Shown: positions 1 to 10,900, counted from the stretch's first letter. The stretch: DNA of 45,617 bases from Corallococcus sicarius (GCF_003611735.1 NZ_RAWG01000041.1:1-45617); one strand, 5' to 3'. A program made the numbers and translations. Notes: generated by a model from the sequence alone, not told the origin.

Positions 1-3000
1 CCTCCCCCGCCAATCCTCCGAAAAATATTCAAACCCCACCCCACGACATCGAAACCGGAAGGATCCGTATTCTTGAGCGGATTGTTAAGCCCAAACCGGT
101 AGCGATTAAGCGAACTCGAAACAACTGGATCAGGTGTCAGGAATGCACCCAGGGCTGGATCGTACATCCGCCCCTTCATGTTCACGAGTTGCGATTCATC
201 ATCAATGGAGTGACCCTGGAAGCCATTTCTGAGGAAGGATGGCACATCCATCTCTTGGGCCAAGTCATTCAGGGCCTGACGGCCCCCGAACGGAGCAAAG
301 TTCATCCGCTCAACCACCTGCCCCTGCGCATCCGTTATCGCCGAAGGGGTTCCAAGGGGGTCTGCGTGAATATAGAAGACCTGTTCGCTCTCGACGGCCC
401 CAGCGCTTCCCTCGCGCCAGTGGACCTGGGCAATCAGCGCGCCATCGGCCTTCAGGCTGAACACATGGTTCGTCAAGCCGGCCTGAACGCGTCGCTCATA
501 TACATCCGCCAGCGTCAGTGTCTCATCCCCATTGGGAAGGACCTTCAAGACACGGCGATGCGCCCCGTCATACTTGTAGTGAGTTGTCTCCTGGCCACGC
601 GATACCTGGGCAGGAAGATCAAACGACGTGTACTGAATCGTCTGCCCCTTCCCATTGGCAAACTGGTTGCCCACTGCGTCATAGTCCATCTGACGGGTCA
701 GTCCCTTCTGGGTCTGGCTCGTCACAGCATGGGGCCTCGGGCCACCGTAACCGAACGTCGAAGTGAAGCCAGGTCCCGCCACGATAGGATGGGTCTTCAG
801 ATTTCCGATCGAGTCATAGGTGTATTCCTGCCTGGAGATGGCTCCATGCTGGGTCACCTTCCAGGCTTTCAGCCGATCCGAGTCGTCATACTCGAAATCC
901 TCGGACGTACCATTGAGCAGGTCATGCCGCTCCTCAAGGTTCCCATCCACGGAGAACTTGAACGCAAGCTGCTGCACCTGGCCCAGCCCTGAAGCTTCCA
1001 GGTATCTCAGCGTCCCCGTTTTATCGAAAACCCTGCTCGCGCCGACGCCATTGCCATACAGTTCCCGTGGAATCTGCCCCAGGGAGTTGCGTTCCAGCGC
1101 CGTCCAATAGCTGAACCCCGTCTCTGCGTTCTTGATGGAGGCCAGATTGCCAACGCCGTCATAGGTCTTCTGGACCACTAGGCGGGAGGCACTGCCCGTC
1201 GGACCGACCAACGGGTACGACAGCGTCAGGGGACGACCGTAATCATCGTAGGTGGTCGCCAGCGAGAAACGCTGTCCTTGCACGACCCACGTGGTTTCTG
1301 CGGGCCGGCCAATCGAGTCATACAGGTACTCCGTTCTCACGCCGTCAGGACTGACGACCGACTCCAGCTTTCCACTGCCATGGGAGCCGGCGGCACCATC
1401 CCAGGCATACCGGGTAACTCCATCGGGAGACGTAACGTCCTGGGGTCGTCCCAACCCATCGCGTTCGATGCTCGTCACGCCAAGCGCATCGGTCCGGCGA
1501 ATCACCTCGTCGAAGGCGTTGAAGCCCACGCCCGTACGGCCCTGGTCAGCATCCACGAGTGCCGTCTGTCGTCCCAGGGCGTCGTACTCAAGCGAGGTGA
1601 TATTTCCATTCTCATCGCGCACCTCGCGCAGCTCGCCGCGGACACCGTAGGAGTAACTCACGGACGTGGTTCCGCTCTGCAGGAGCTTGCTCTCCGAGAC
1701 CACCTTCCCGCGTCCGTCGAGCGTCGTCCGATAGCGTCGGCCAGCCTCATCCGTCACCTCGGAGGTGAGCAGGTCGTAGCTCCAGGTCCTGAAGCTCCCA
1801 TCCAGCCGCGTGAGCTTTTTGGGGCGCCCCAGCGCATCCTCATCGAAGTAGGTGAACAGCGGCGTCTCGTTGGCCGTATGCGGCTGACTGACACGCCACA
1901 CCTTTCCATCCGTCTTGTACTCAGTCTGAACATAGACAGGCTCAAGCTGGGGACCGCCCCGGTTCCACTGTTGCAGCACAGAGCGCCCCAGAGCGTCCAA
2001 CTCGGTCCTAAGAGTCTGCCCCCCCATGACACTTCGGGTCAGGATCCCCCCACCGCCAAGCCGACGCGCATAGGACGTCAGCCGATCCCCTGCGCCCATG
2101 ACATCCATCTTCCGTTCACGACCGAACCCATCGTAGCTGAATGTTGTTTCGTCTCCATTGCCATCGCGTACTCGCATGGGCACACCAAAACCACGATGGT
2201 ATTCCATCTCTGTACGGACGCCGCCGGCATCTTCCCAACCTGTAAAGATGCCATCCGCCATTTCATACCCCATGCTCCAGGTCCGAACCTTCCCTAGAAG
2301 GTCTCGGGACTCCAATGAGTCCGGCAGTCCAAACTCATTGTAGTAGATTCGTGTTTTCAGCCACTCAGAGGGGCTTGTCGAGTCCGGAGCACGCGTCTCC
2401 TCCTCGACAAGCCCCGTCGTAGCATTGGAGGTGTATACGACGTGCTGCTCTGCCCTCCGGCCTTCCGAATCCGTCCATACGGTTTTTGCGTCCCGGAGGC
2501 GCGACACCAGCCAACGGCCAAGGTCCGCAGGCTCATAGAGATATGAGTTCTGCTGGCGGTTCATCTTGCCATCCCAGATCACCTGAGCCGAGGATGACGC
2601 CAGGTTACCAAACCCGTCGAAGTAGCTGGACGCATTATTGTAGCGATAGCAGTCCTCAATCACATCGGGCTTCTTCAAGCAGACAGACTCTGACGTGTTG
2701 ACACGTATCAGCCTATTTGATCCATCCTGCATGAACTCGAAGGTCCAGGAACGGTTGCTTGAGTGACGCACTCCATCCACGGTGATTTCGGAAGCTTCGC
2801 TCGATGGCAGCGAGATCGCAGCAGACGTCCCGGTCTGCGTCTTGGTCGTGACCTTGGCCCCTGTCACCTCATCCAGGACCCGCCTCTCCATGAACCCGAG
2901 CCACCCACGGCCAAGCAGACTCATCCGGCTTCCAGCATAGCTGTACGTCGCAGCGTTCTGGACTGAAGAGCCAATTCCGTCCGTCGTCCGCTTGACCACC

Positions 3001-5489
3001 CAGGTACCGCGGTGCATTGGCACGATGTTCTGCTGGGGAAACCAGTGCTCGGCTGGCGTATAGACGGCCCGATCACCTGTGTGTCCGTATTCAAATGACG
3101 CAAATGCCGCCCCCTGCGTCACCTTCAGCAGGAGCGGCTGCTGCGCACCCTTCGAAATATCAACCAGGACAGCCGAAGAGGTGCACCCATAAGTGTCTGG
3201 GACACCATCGCCATTCACGTCGGCGATCCGAGCAGGATGCCGGCCATCAATGACTGCCGCGTCCTCAGGCCTTGAGTATTGCCTCCAGGCAGTGCCAGTC
3301 TGGTCGATCGAATAGTGGTAGGGGGTTCCTGAAAACGAACCATCCGCGCGCATCTGGTAGAGTTCGTCCCGCCCATCGCGATTCAGATCCGCGATCACAT
3401 GACGCTGAGCCAGGACGTAGTACTTATTCACCGCGTCACAAACGGGCTCCTCATATCCATTGCCCGTATTGATTGAGTAGCACGCCCGCGACTCAATGCT
3501 GTTCTGAACCGCACTCAGGACAAGGTAGTCCTGAAGGCCGTCACCATTAGCATCCATGGGGTAGAAATAATCATCACTACTCCGTCGTCCTGAGTAGCCA
3601 TCAACCCGCTCCAATCCCCCTGGCCCGATGACCGCAAAGCGCCCGTCTCCGTAGCCCACCCTTCCCTCACGCCCAACCATGAAAGACTGGAAATCACGCC
3701 TTGGTGTGGCCGCAGGCCAGTTTGTCAAAACTGAAGGACTACCAAAGCCAGCTCCTGGCAGGTACTTGCGATAGACAATACCCGGAGAGGGGCCCGACTC
3801 ATCATAGCCGACATACTCAAGATTACCGTCACCATCCACATCAGCAATTCGCCAATGCTGCATCGCAGTCCGCGACCGAAATGACTCGGAATAGACCGAA
3901 GTGAATTCAATATTTCCCGTACTTGCGTTTTTCTTGCCCAAGTAGAGCGCATTTGCAGCCTGACCAGAGCTTGGGCTTGTCCAAATATAGCTGGTGAGCA
4001 TCAGGTCGGCCCTGCCATCCCGATCGATATCGACCATCGGATTGCCTTCGCCCGTAAGCTCATCCAGCGTTACAGAGCCAGAGAATGACTTGTAAGGAAT
4101 TAATGGGAGACCTTCGGCAAGAATTGACGGACCGAATCCCGAGCCTGTACTCAGTCTGTAGTGATATCGAAAGTCCCCCTCTTTATACAAAACATCATCT
4201 CTCCCATCCCCATCCAGATCTCCGAAGTAGCATTGTGGACTTCCAGCCGTCACCTTGGGATAGGTAAAGCTGATCGACTCACTGCGAATCGTGGCGGGAG
4301 GAACATCGTAGTCAAAGACAAGACCTTCCTGGCATCTTTGCGGATCTGCACCGTCGCACTCCGCAACTCCGACCAACAGGCTGGCGGTCTCGCGCGCGTG
4401 GTATGCCGTCCTATACTTAAGCCGGTACTCCTTGAGCAGGCCTTCCGTTTCGGGGGCCGGGCCAAACATCGAAACCTTGGTGAGTCGCTTCGCATGGCGA
4501 ATTTTGTACCCGGACACCCAACGATCCGTCTTGAATGGATCGTCACCGTACTCAAGCACGATCTTGCGAGTCGGGCTGCGCGGTAGGTTCCCTGCAGATC
4601 CTGTGTACCGGATCACCGAGGGCAAGATCTCGGCTCCCGCCTGAGAGCTTCCGGTGATCGAATACTCGATGGTCATGTAGTTGCCCATCGTGTCTTCAAT
4701 CCGGGTCAGCCCCCATTCGAACCTGGCGAGCTTGACGACATTGCGGACATAACTGTCTGTCAGCGAATTGTAGTCCACGCGGGTTTTGAAGCCCGGGGCG
4801 ATCGGGCCGTAGGTCCTGACCGTTCCGTCCCGTTGATAGGCTTTGAAGAAGCTCGGCCCCCCTTCGGTGAAATTCGAAGCGAGGATCTTCTCATGCCCAT
4901 TGAACTCAGTGCGGTATTCAGAGCCTTCCGTGCCGTAGCCACCATTGACGACAACAAGTCGCTGACCGTCCAGGCAGTAGCGATCGCCTTGAGGGCCGTC
5001 TTCCAAGGTCGGGTCTGCGGTGATTCCGTCCTGAGCTACCGACCTTCCGCAGCGGCTCACCTTGGAGATACCTGCCAGATCCCAACCGAACCCGGCTGAT
5101 CCCACGCCAGACTGACTGCTGTAGACCAGTGCAAGGGATGGCCCTATCCCGGCTCTTGAGGGGGGAGTCCAGAGCGGAACTGTATAGGTGGAAGCGCCCG
5201 TCATGGACACTTCTGCACTGCCCGCCATGGAGCCAGCCGCGTACCCGTCCGCGTCAACTTCCGTAGGAAGAATGCTACCTGGCTCCGGAGGAGTCAGGGC
5301 GGCTGAGAGTGCCGGGGTGCTCCACCGTTCGTTTCCGACTTCTTCGGATTGCGGTCCGTCCAGGCAACCGGCAAGTGCGGCCTGGAGATAGACCAGCATC
5401 ATGAGCGATGCCGCAGCCCTCTTCTTGAGGCCTTGGCGCGGGCGCACCAAGTCCAAGCTGCTTTGACTTAGTCGATTCATTTGGGACAT
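1..5489 (-). CDS. SpvB/FG-GAP/RHS-repeat lipoprotein, probable polymorphic toxin (3' end outside window)
   Basis: One uninterrupted minus-strand frame of 1829 codons runs off the left edge; I checked the frame at several points. It starts with ATG at 5489 (in-frame ATG at 5480 also possible) behind a GGGGGAG stretch. A signal peptide ends in lipobox LAGC with Cys42. After a short linker comes an SpvB/TcdB-like N-terminal domain (about residues 60-330: TYTVPLWTPP, GPSLALVYSSQ, GFGWDLAG). FG-GAP/VCBS-like DxDGDGRDD repeats follow (about 430-800), then many YD/RHS repeats (about 900-1740) and the RHS core motif near residue 1770 (LVNMKGRMYDPALGAFLTPD). In this family the variable toxin domain follows the core, so it lies beyond the window. 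Role inferred: surface-anchored shell delivering a C-terminal effector. It lies 48 bp downstream of a Cys-rich secreted protein gene, likely the same transcript. The effector is unknown. Confidence 0.92.
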   Translation of the reverse strand, partial: MSQMNRLSQSSLDLVRPRQGLKKRAAASLMMLVYLQAALAGCLDGPQSEEVGNERWSTPALSAALTPPEPGSILPTEVDADGYAAGSMAGSAEVSMTGASTYTVPLWTPPSRAGIGPSLALVYSSQSGVGSAGFGWDLAGISKVSRCGRSVAQDGITADPTLEDGPQGDRYCLDGQRLVVVNGGYGTEGSEYRTEFNGHEKILASNFTEGGPSFFKAYQRDGTVRTYGPIAPGFKTRVDYNSLTDSYVRNVVKLARFEWGLTRIEDTMGNYMTIEYSITGSSQAGAEILPSVIRYTGSAGNLPRSPTRKIVLEYGDDPFKTDRWVSGYKIRHAKRLTKVSMFGPAPETEGLLKEYRLKYRTAYHARETASLLVGVAECDGADPQRCQEGLVFDYDVPPATIRSESISFTYPKVTAGSPQCYFGDLDGDGRDDVLYKEGDFRYHYRLSTGSGFGPSILAEGLPLIPYKSFSGSVTLDELTGEGNPMVDIDRDGRADLMLTSYIWTSPSSGQAANALYLGKKNASTGNIEFTSVYSESFRSRTAMQHWRIADVDGDGNLEYVGYDESGPSPGIVYRKYLPGAGFGSPSVLTNWPAATPRRDFQSFMVGREGRVGYGDGRFAVIGPGGLERVDGYSGRRSSDDYFYPMDANGDGLQDYLVLSAVQNSIESRACYSINTGNGYEEPVCDAVNKYYVLAQRHVIADLNRDGRDELYQMRADGSFSGTPYHYSIDQTGTAWRQYSRPEDAAVIDGRHPARIADVNGDGVPDTYGCTSSAVLVDISKGAQQPLLLKVTQGAAFASFEYGHTGDRAVYTPAEHWFPQQNIVPMHRGTWVVKRTTDGIGSSVQNAATYSYAGSRMSLLGRGWLGFMERRVLDEVTGAKVTTKTQTGTSAAISLPSSEASEITVDGVRHSSNRSWTFEFMQDGSNRLIRVNTSESVCLKKPDVIEDCYRYNNASSYFDGFGNLASSSAQVIWDGKMNRQQNSYLYEPADLGRWLVSRLRDAKTVWTDSEGRRAEQHVVYTSNATTGLVEEETRAPDSTSPSEWLKTRIYYNEFGLPDSLESRDLLGKVRTWSMGYEMADGIFTGWEDAGGVRTEMEYHRGFGVPMRVRDGNGDETTFSYDGFGRERKMDVMGAGDRLTSYARRLGGGGILTRSVMGGQTLRTELDALGRSVLQQWNRGGPQLEPVYVQTEYKTDGKVWRVSQPHTANETPLFTYFDEDALGRPKKLTRLDGSFRTWSYDLLTSEVTDEAGRRYRTTLDGRGKVVSESKLLQSGTTSVSYSYGVRGELREVRDENGNITSLEYDALGRQTALVDADQGRTGVGFNAFDEVIRRTDALGVTSIERDGLGRPQDVTSPDGVTRYAWDGAAGSHGSGKLESVVSPDGVRTEYLYDSIGRPAETTWVVQGQRFSLATTYDDYGRPLTLSYPLVGPTGSASRLVVQKTYDGVGNLASIKNAETGFSYWTALERNSLGQIPRELYGNGVGASRVFDKTGTLRYLEASGLGQVQQLAFKFSVDGNLEERHDLLNGTSEDFEYDDSDRLKAWKVTQHGAISRQEYTYDSIGNLKTHPIVAGPGFTSTFGYGGPRPHAVTSQTQKGLTRQMDYDAVGNQFANGKGQTIQYTSFDLPAQVSRGQETTHYKYDGAHRRVLKVLPNGDETLTLADVYERRVQAGLTNHVFSLKADGALIAQVHWREGSAGAVESEQVFYIHADPLGTPSAITDAQGQVVERMNFAPFGGRQALNDLAQEMDVPSFLRNGFQGHSIDDESQLVNMKGRMYDPALGAFLTPDPVVSSSLNRYRFGLNNPLKNTDPSGFDVVGWGLNIFRRIGGG

Positions 5490-5537
5490 ATCTCCCCCTC
5501 AGGAGAAGCTTGTAAAATCAGTTGGCCGCGTAACGCA

Positions 5538-6734
5538 CTACGGACTCGGGACGCATGCGTTGCCTTGGCAGACCAGCCCTGCTCGGCACGCGCCGCAATC
5601 CAGAGTACCGCTACAACCGTCGCTGATTACGCCGCACGAAGAACCCTGGGTTTCACACGTGGTGCGCACGCATGTTCCGCTCCCGCCAGCCTGTGCCCGG
5701 CACACCAGCTCGTCGATGTTCCCATCGCAGTTGTCGTCAGCGCCGTTACACTGCTCAGGAACATTGGACGTGCAGACTCCATAGTAGCCTGTCGTGCAAT
5801 AATTTTTTCCGGGCACGCGGCACTCGCCATCCTCGACGATGCATGCCTGGGTCAGTGAGCGCGGCTGAGCGGTGCCTGCTGCATTGTCAATGAGGCCATC
5901 AGCATTGTCGTCACACCCATTGCAGGTTTCTGCTCCCACGTTGCAGGTGACGCCATCCGCAGTGCAGAAGTAGTTGCACTGGGCCATCCCCGGCTTGCCT
6001 CCGCAGCCCGTACAGGAGCCCACTCCAGAACATCCCCAGCAAGACCCCCAAAATCCATAGGCTGGATTGCATGATTGGGAGCCGCCAATAGAGCATCCGG
6101 CCGCAGTCTGGCACGGGCGCGATAGGTTCTGGGTTGTTCCAGGGACGTTGTCGATTCGACCGTCACCATCGTCATCGCAGGCATTGCAATCTTCCGCGCC
6201 GACCACGCAGTTGCCGAGATTGCAGGAGGCATCGCAAGTCTGGGTTCCGTTTTTATTGCAGTTGGTGCAGGCGACGCTTCCGGCACAGCCCGCACAGGCT
6301 CCCCAAGTGCCGTTCGTGCAACTCTGGGTTCCCCCGACAGGGCATGGAGTCCCCGTCCGGTTGCAGCTTCGCGTCAGGGTTCGAGCGCCCTGTCCCGGCC
6401 GATTGTCAATCAATCCATCGGCATTATCATCACAGTTGTTGCATATTTCCGCATCGGAGGTCTTGCACGCAAGGACGAGGCCGCTATCGCTACAAACAAC
6501 CTTGCCCGTTGCGCCTCCGCACCCGGTACAAGATCCTGAGCCAATTCCCTCGGACGCACTGCACCTTGACCAGTAGCCTGCGCCAAAGCATGTCATTGTT
6601 CCAGGACAGCCATTGCTCAATGAGCAGCCGGCTTCATCACCCGCGCTGCAGACAGCACTCCAGGCCTTGCCCTGAGGCAGCAGCAATGCCAGCAATGTGA
6701 TGAACAACCAGCTTTTTGAGTAGACATTGAACAT
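5538..6734 (-). CDS. Cys-rich MopE-like secreted protein with DDNxDGxID repeats
   Basis: About 398 aa from ATG at 6734, chosen because it gives a clean signal peptide (MFNVYSKSWLFITLLALLLP, cleavage near AWSA). The frame is open further upstream (TTG at 6950), but that would bury the signal. The mature protein is dominated by Cys and Gly and carries four copies of the putative metal-binding motif seen in MopE-like proteins (CNNCDDNADGLID, CNACDDDGDGRID, CNGCDDNADGLID, CNGADDNCDGNID). These alternate with CxGCxG-type modules. The acidic DDNxDGxID loops look Ca2+-binding and the many Cys suggest disulfides, so an extracellular or surface location is inferred. It precedes the RHS lipoprotein gene by 48 bp on the same strand and may be its partner. 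No Shine-Dalgarno stands out, so the exact start is uncertain. Confidence 0.85.
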   Translation of the reverse strand: MFNVYSKSWLFITLLALLLPQGKAWSAVCSAGDEAGCSLSNGCPGTMTCFGAGYWSRCSASEGIGSGSCTGCGGATGKVVCSDSGLVLACKTSDAEICNNCDDNADGLIDNRPGQGARTLTRSCNRTGTPCPVGGTQSCTNGTWGACAGCAGSVACTNCNKNGTQTCDASCNLGNCVVGAEDCNACDDDGDGRIDNVPGTTQNLSRPCQTAAGCSIGGSQSCNPAYGFWGSCWGCSGVGSCTGCGGKPGMAQCNYFCTADGVTCNVGAETCNGCDDNADGLIDNAAGTAQPRSLTQACIVEDGECRVPGKNYCTTGYYGVCTSNVPEQCNGADDNCDGNIDELVCRAQAGGSGTCVRTTCETQGSSCGVISDGCSGTLDCGACRAGLVCQGNACVPSP

Positions 6735-7052
6735 GATGGACAAGCTTCGGCCTGAGCCTTTGCTGGCTTTCTTGGAAATTGACGGGTTGGGTGGGGAGCG
6801 CCTGAACCTGGACTCGTACAGGGTCGCATACCAGACGGTCAACCCCCCGATCCTTGAAGGGAAATGGCCCTTCCGTGGGGAGCTGGCCCGGAGAGTCCGG
6901 CGTCCTCTTCCGTGCGTGTCCGCTGCACCCTCCAGGGAGTCCTCACTCAAGGGGACATTCCGAGGTACGCGAACCTGACAACGTCAATGGGCAGGTCGAG
7001 TCAGTCTTCGCCGACCCGGCCTGCCCATCTTCTCAACTTGAACTGAGGACCG
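6735..7052. other. Intergenic region between nadC and the Cys-rich gene
   Basis: This 318-bp gap lies downstream of nadC and upstream of the MopE-like gene, all on the minus strand. It must hold the nadC terminator and the promoter of the MopE/RHS pair. The only structure I can point to is the hairpin at 6987-7028. I see no convincing -35/-10 pair and no protein-coding signal. Confidence 0.6.
6987..7028 (-). terminator. Possible terminator hairpin after nadC
   Basis: Inverted repeat: ATGGGCAGG (6987-6995) pairs perfectly with CCTGCCCAT (7020-7028), with further partial pairing inside. It begins about 25 bp past the nadC stop codon. There is no T-tract, which is usual in very GC-rich genomes, so the call rests on position and symmetry only. 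Confidence 0.4.
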
Positions 7053-7937
7053 TCAGCCCTGCGGCGCCGCCGAGCGTGACTTGCGCGTGGACTTCTTCGT
7101 CGTCTGGATCTCCAGCGACAGGTCCATGGCCCGCGCCGAGTGCGTCAGCGCGCCCATCGACACGAAGTCCACGCCCAGCTTCGCCAGCCGGGGCAGCCGA
7201 TCCAACGTGACGCCACCGGAGACTTCGATGGGGACACGGTTGGCCGTCAGCTTCACCGCTTCGCGGATCTGCGGGTCGTCCATGTTGTCCAACATGATGA
7301 CGTCCGCGCCCGCCGCGATGGCCTCCGCGAGTTGCTTGAAGTTGGTGACCTCCACCTCGACCTTCACGAGCCGGGGGCCATTCAGCTTCGCGCGGCGCAC
7401 CGCTTCGGTGATGTCCCCACCCACGGCCGCGATGTGGTTGTCCTTGATGAGGATGCCGTCGAAGAGGCCGAAGCGGTGGTTGGACGCTCCGCCCATGCGC
7501 ACCGCGTGCTTCGCCAGCCCCCGCATGCCCGGCGGCGTCTTGCGCGTGTCGAGCACCCGCAGCTTCGAGCCCCGCACCGCCGTCACCGCCTGCTGGGCCA
7601 GTGTCGCGATGCCCGCCGCGCGCTGCACCAGGTTGAGCGCGGTGCGCTCCGCGGCGAGCAGCGCGCGCAGCTTTCCGTGGACGCGCGCTGCGACCACCTT
7701 CGGTTTGATTTCGTCACCGTCGCGCCTGAGGACCTCCACCTCCACCTCCGCGTCCACCATGTGGAAGACGCGGACGAAGGCGTCCAGGCCGGCGATGATC
7801 ATCTGCTCCTTCGCGACCAGCTCGCCGCTGCCCTCCGCGTCGGCGGGGACCACCGCCAACGACGTGACGTCCCCCGCCGCGCCCAGGTCTTCGTCGAGGG
7901 ACAACGCGATGAGCCGATCGAGATAATCCTGCTGCAC
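7053..7937 (-). CDS. nadC: Nicotinate-nucleotide pyrophosphorylase (carboxylating)
   Basis: 294 aa. Converts quinolinate and PRPP to nicotinate mononucleotide, CO2 and PPi in de novo NAD synthesis (cytoplasm, homodimer). Family hallmarks are complete: ERTALNLVQRAAGIAT (about 97-112), the phosphate-binding TRKT at 131-134 followed by PPGMR, MGGASNHRFGLFDGILIKDNH around 150-170, and the C-terminal ADVIMLDNM and IEVSGGV strands. Length is typical. The start is GTG at 7937, with GGAGG five bases upstream. That Shine-Dalgarno directly follows the valS stop (TAGGAGG), nine bases away, so nadC is probably translationally coupled to valS. NAD synthesis and tRNA charging have no obvious functional link; the pairing looks like housekeeping operon packing. 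Confidence 0.95.
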   Translation of the reverse strand: MQQDYLDRLIALSLDEDLGAAGDVTSLAVVPADAEGSGELVAKEQMIIAGLDAFVRVFHMVDAEVEVEVLRRDGDEIKPKVVAARVHGKLRALLAAERTALNLVQRAAGIATLAQQAVTAVRGSKLRVLDTRKTPPGMRGLAKHAVRMGGASNHRFGLFDGILIKDNHIAAVGGDITEAVRRAKLNGPRLVKVEVEVTNFKQLAEAIAAGADVIMLDNMDDPQIREAVKLTANRVPIEVSGGVTLDRLPRLAKLGVDFVSMGALTHSARAMDLSLEIQTTKKSTRKSRSAAPQG

Positions 7938-7946
7938 TTCCGCCTC

Positions 7947-10900
7947 CTACCGACGGGCCTTGCGGGCCGCCGGCTTGCCCCGGGTGGACTTCTTCGCCGC
8001 AGGCTTCTTCGCCGCGGCCTTCTTGCCCGCCGCCTTCTTCGCGGAGGTCTTGCGGGCCGGCGCCTTACGGGCGCTCCCCTTCTTCGCGGCGCTCTTCTTG
8101 CCCGCCGCCTTCTTCGCGGCCGGCTTGCCCCGGGTGCTCTTCTTCGCCGCAGCCTTCTTGCCCGCCGCCTTCTTCGCGGGGGCCTTCTTCGCCGCGCTCT
8201 TCTTCCCTGCCGCCTTCTTCGCGGGGGCCTTCTTCGCCGGAGCCTTCTTCGCAGGGGCCTTCGTGGCCGGAGCCTTCGCCGCCGGAGCCTTCCGGGCCGG
8301 CGCGGCCTTCTTGCCCGCCTTCTTCACGGGCGCCGCCGACGCCTCCGGAGCCTCGCGGGTGTCGCCACCCTCCTTGGCCCGGTCGAACTCGCGCATCGCG
8401 TCGTCCACGAGGCCCATGCTCATGTACGCGACGCCCAGGTCGTGGTGATCCGCGGCGGACAGCCCTTCCTTGGTGCCCTCGCGCAGCTTGTTGAGCGCGT
8501 CCTCCACCACGGGGTCGGCGGCCTTCGGGGCTTCCCCGGCGGCCTCCGCCTCCATCTCGCCCTTCAGCTCCTGGCCCAGGTTGACGTCGTCCTTCGACGC
8601 CTTGGGCTCGGTGGCCACCTTCACGTGGGCGCTCTCAGAGGCTTCGAGCGTGGAGGACTCAGGGTCGGTGCTTCCCGGTAACGGCGACGGCGTCTCGGAC
8701 TCGGACATGGGGGGCTCCGGGGCGATGCGCTGGAGGTGATCCTGCAGCTTGACCGTGCGCTCCTGGAGCTCCGCCACCCGGGCCTTGTCCTTCGCCACCA
8801 CGTCCGGCGGAGCACGGGCCACGAAGCTCGGATTGTCCAGCTTGCGCTGCACACTGGTGAGTTCCTGCTCGGCGCGGGCGATCTCCTTCTTCAGCCGGTC
8901 GCGCTCCGCGTCCAGATCCACGAGCCCCGCCAGGGGGACGTAGATCTCCAGGTTGCCGCTGACGAACGCCGCCGCCTGCGGAGGCTTGGCGCCCGGCGGG
9001 CCCACGTGCACTTCCGACAGGCCGGCCAGCGGCATCAGGTACGCGCGCCAGCGCTCCAGCAGCTCGCGCGTCGTCGCGTCCGGGCTCTGCACCACCGCCT
9101 TCACCTTGGCGGACGGCGGCAGGTTGCTCTCACCGCGCAGCGTGCGCAGGCCTTCAATGGCCGCGATGACCGGCGCCATCTCCGCTTCCGCGGCCGCATC
9201 CACGCGCGCCGCGTCCGGCTCCGGGTACGCCGCGATGCAGATGCTCTCCGTGGGCCGGGACATCGGCAGCTTCTGCCAGATCTCCTCGGTGATGAACGGC
9301 ATGAACGGGTGCATCAGCCGCAGGATGCGATCCAGGCAGTACACCAGCACCCCGCGCGTGGTGTCCTTCGCCTGCGCGTCCTCGCCGTACAGCGAGCCCT
9401 TCGCCAGCTCGATGTACCAGTCACAGAACTCCGCCCACAGGAACTGGTACAGCGTGGAGGCGGCCTCCGCGAAGCCGAACACCTCCAGCGACGCGCGCGT
9501 CTCCTCCGTGGCCTTCTGCAGCCGGGAGAGGATCCACCGGTCCGCCAGCGTCAGCGTGCGGCCCTCCAGCGGCGTCGCGTCCAGGCTGAAGTCGCCCATG
9601 TTCATCAGGGCGAAGCGGCTGGCGTTCCACAGCTTGTTGCAGAACGCCTTGTAGCCACCCAGGCGGTCCATCGACAGCTTGATGTCCCGGCCCTGCTGCG
9701 TGAGCGACGCGAGCGTGAAGCGCAGCGCGTCCGCGCCGAACGCGGGCATGCCCTGCGGGAAGCGGTTGCGCAAGGACGGCTGGAGCGCGTCCACCTTGGC
9801 GCCGAGGATGACGTCCAGGGGATCGATGACGTTCCCCTTCGTCTTGGACATCTTCTCGCCCTTCTCGTCGCGCACCATCGCGTGCAGGTACACGGTGCGG
9901 AAGGGCACATCCCCCATGAAGTGCAGGCCCATCATCATCATCCGGGCGACCCAGAAGAAGATGATGTCGTGGCCCGTCTCCATCACGGACGTCGGATAGA
10001 AGGTCTTCAGCTCCGGCGTCTGGTTCGGCCAGCCCAGCGTGGAGAACGGCCACAGCGCGGACGAGAACCACGTGTCCAGCACGTCCGGGTCCTGCGTCAG
10101 GTCCTTCCCACCACACTTCGGGCAGGACTCCGGCGCCGTGCGCGACACGATGACCGCCGACGAATCCAGCGACCGCTCCTCACCCGGGGGGCTGCAGGCT
10201 GCGCAGTACCAGGCGGGAATCTGGTGGCCCCACCACAGCTGGCGGCTCACGCACCAGTCGTGGATGTTGCGCATCCAGTGGAAGTACGTGTTCGTCCAGG
10301 ACTCGGGGACGAACTTCGTGCGGCCCTGCTCCACCGCCTCGATGGCCGGCTTCGCGAGCGGTTCAATCTTCACGAACCACTGCGGCGACAAGCGCGGCTC
10401 CACCACCGTGGCGCAGCGCTGGCAGGTGCCCACGTTCAGCTTGTGCGGCTCCTCCTTCTCCAGGAGCCCCAGCTCCGTCAGGTCCGCCAGCACCTGCGTG
10501 CGCGCCTCGAAGCGCTCCAGGCCGGCGTACTTGCCGGTGTCCTTCGTCATCCGCGCCGCTTCGTCCAGGATGGACAGCATCGGCAGCTTGTGGCGCAGGC
10601 CCGTCTGGTAGTCGTTGAAGTCGTGCGCGGGGGTGACCTTCACCACGCCCGTGCCGAACTCCATGTTCACGAGCTCGGCGTCCGCGACGATGGGGATGTC
10701 CCGGTCCGTCAGTGGCAGCCGCACGGAGAGGCCCACGAGCCCCAGGTAGCGCGGGTCGTCCGGGTGGACGGCCACGGCGGTGTCGCCCAGCAGCGTCTCC
10801 GGGCGCGTCGTCGCCACGGTGAGCGTGCGGTCGCTGTCCTTCACCGGGTAGCGGATGTGCCAGAGCGAGCCGTTCTTCTCCTCGTGCTCGACCTCCAGGT

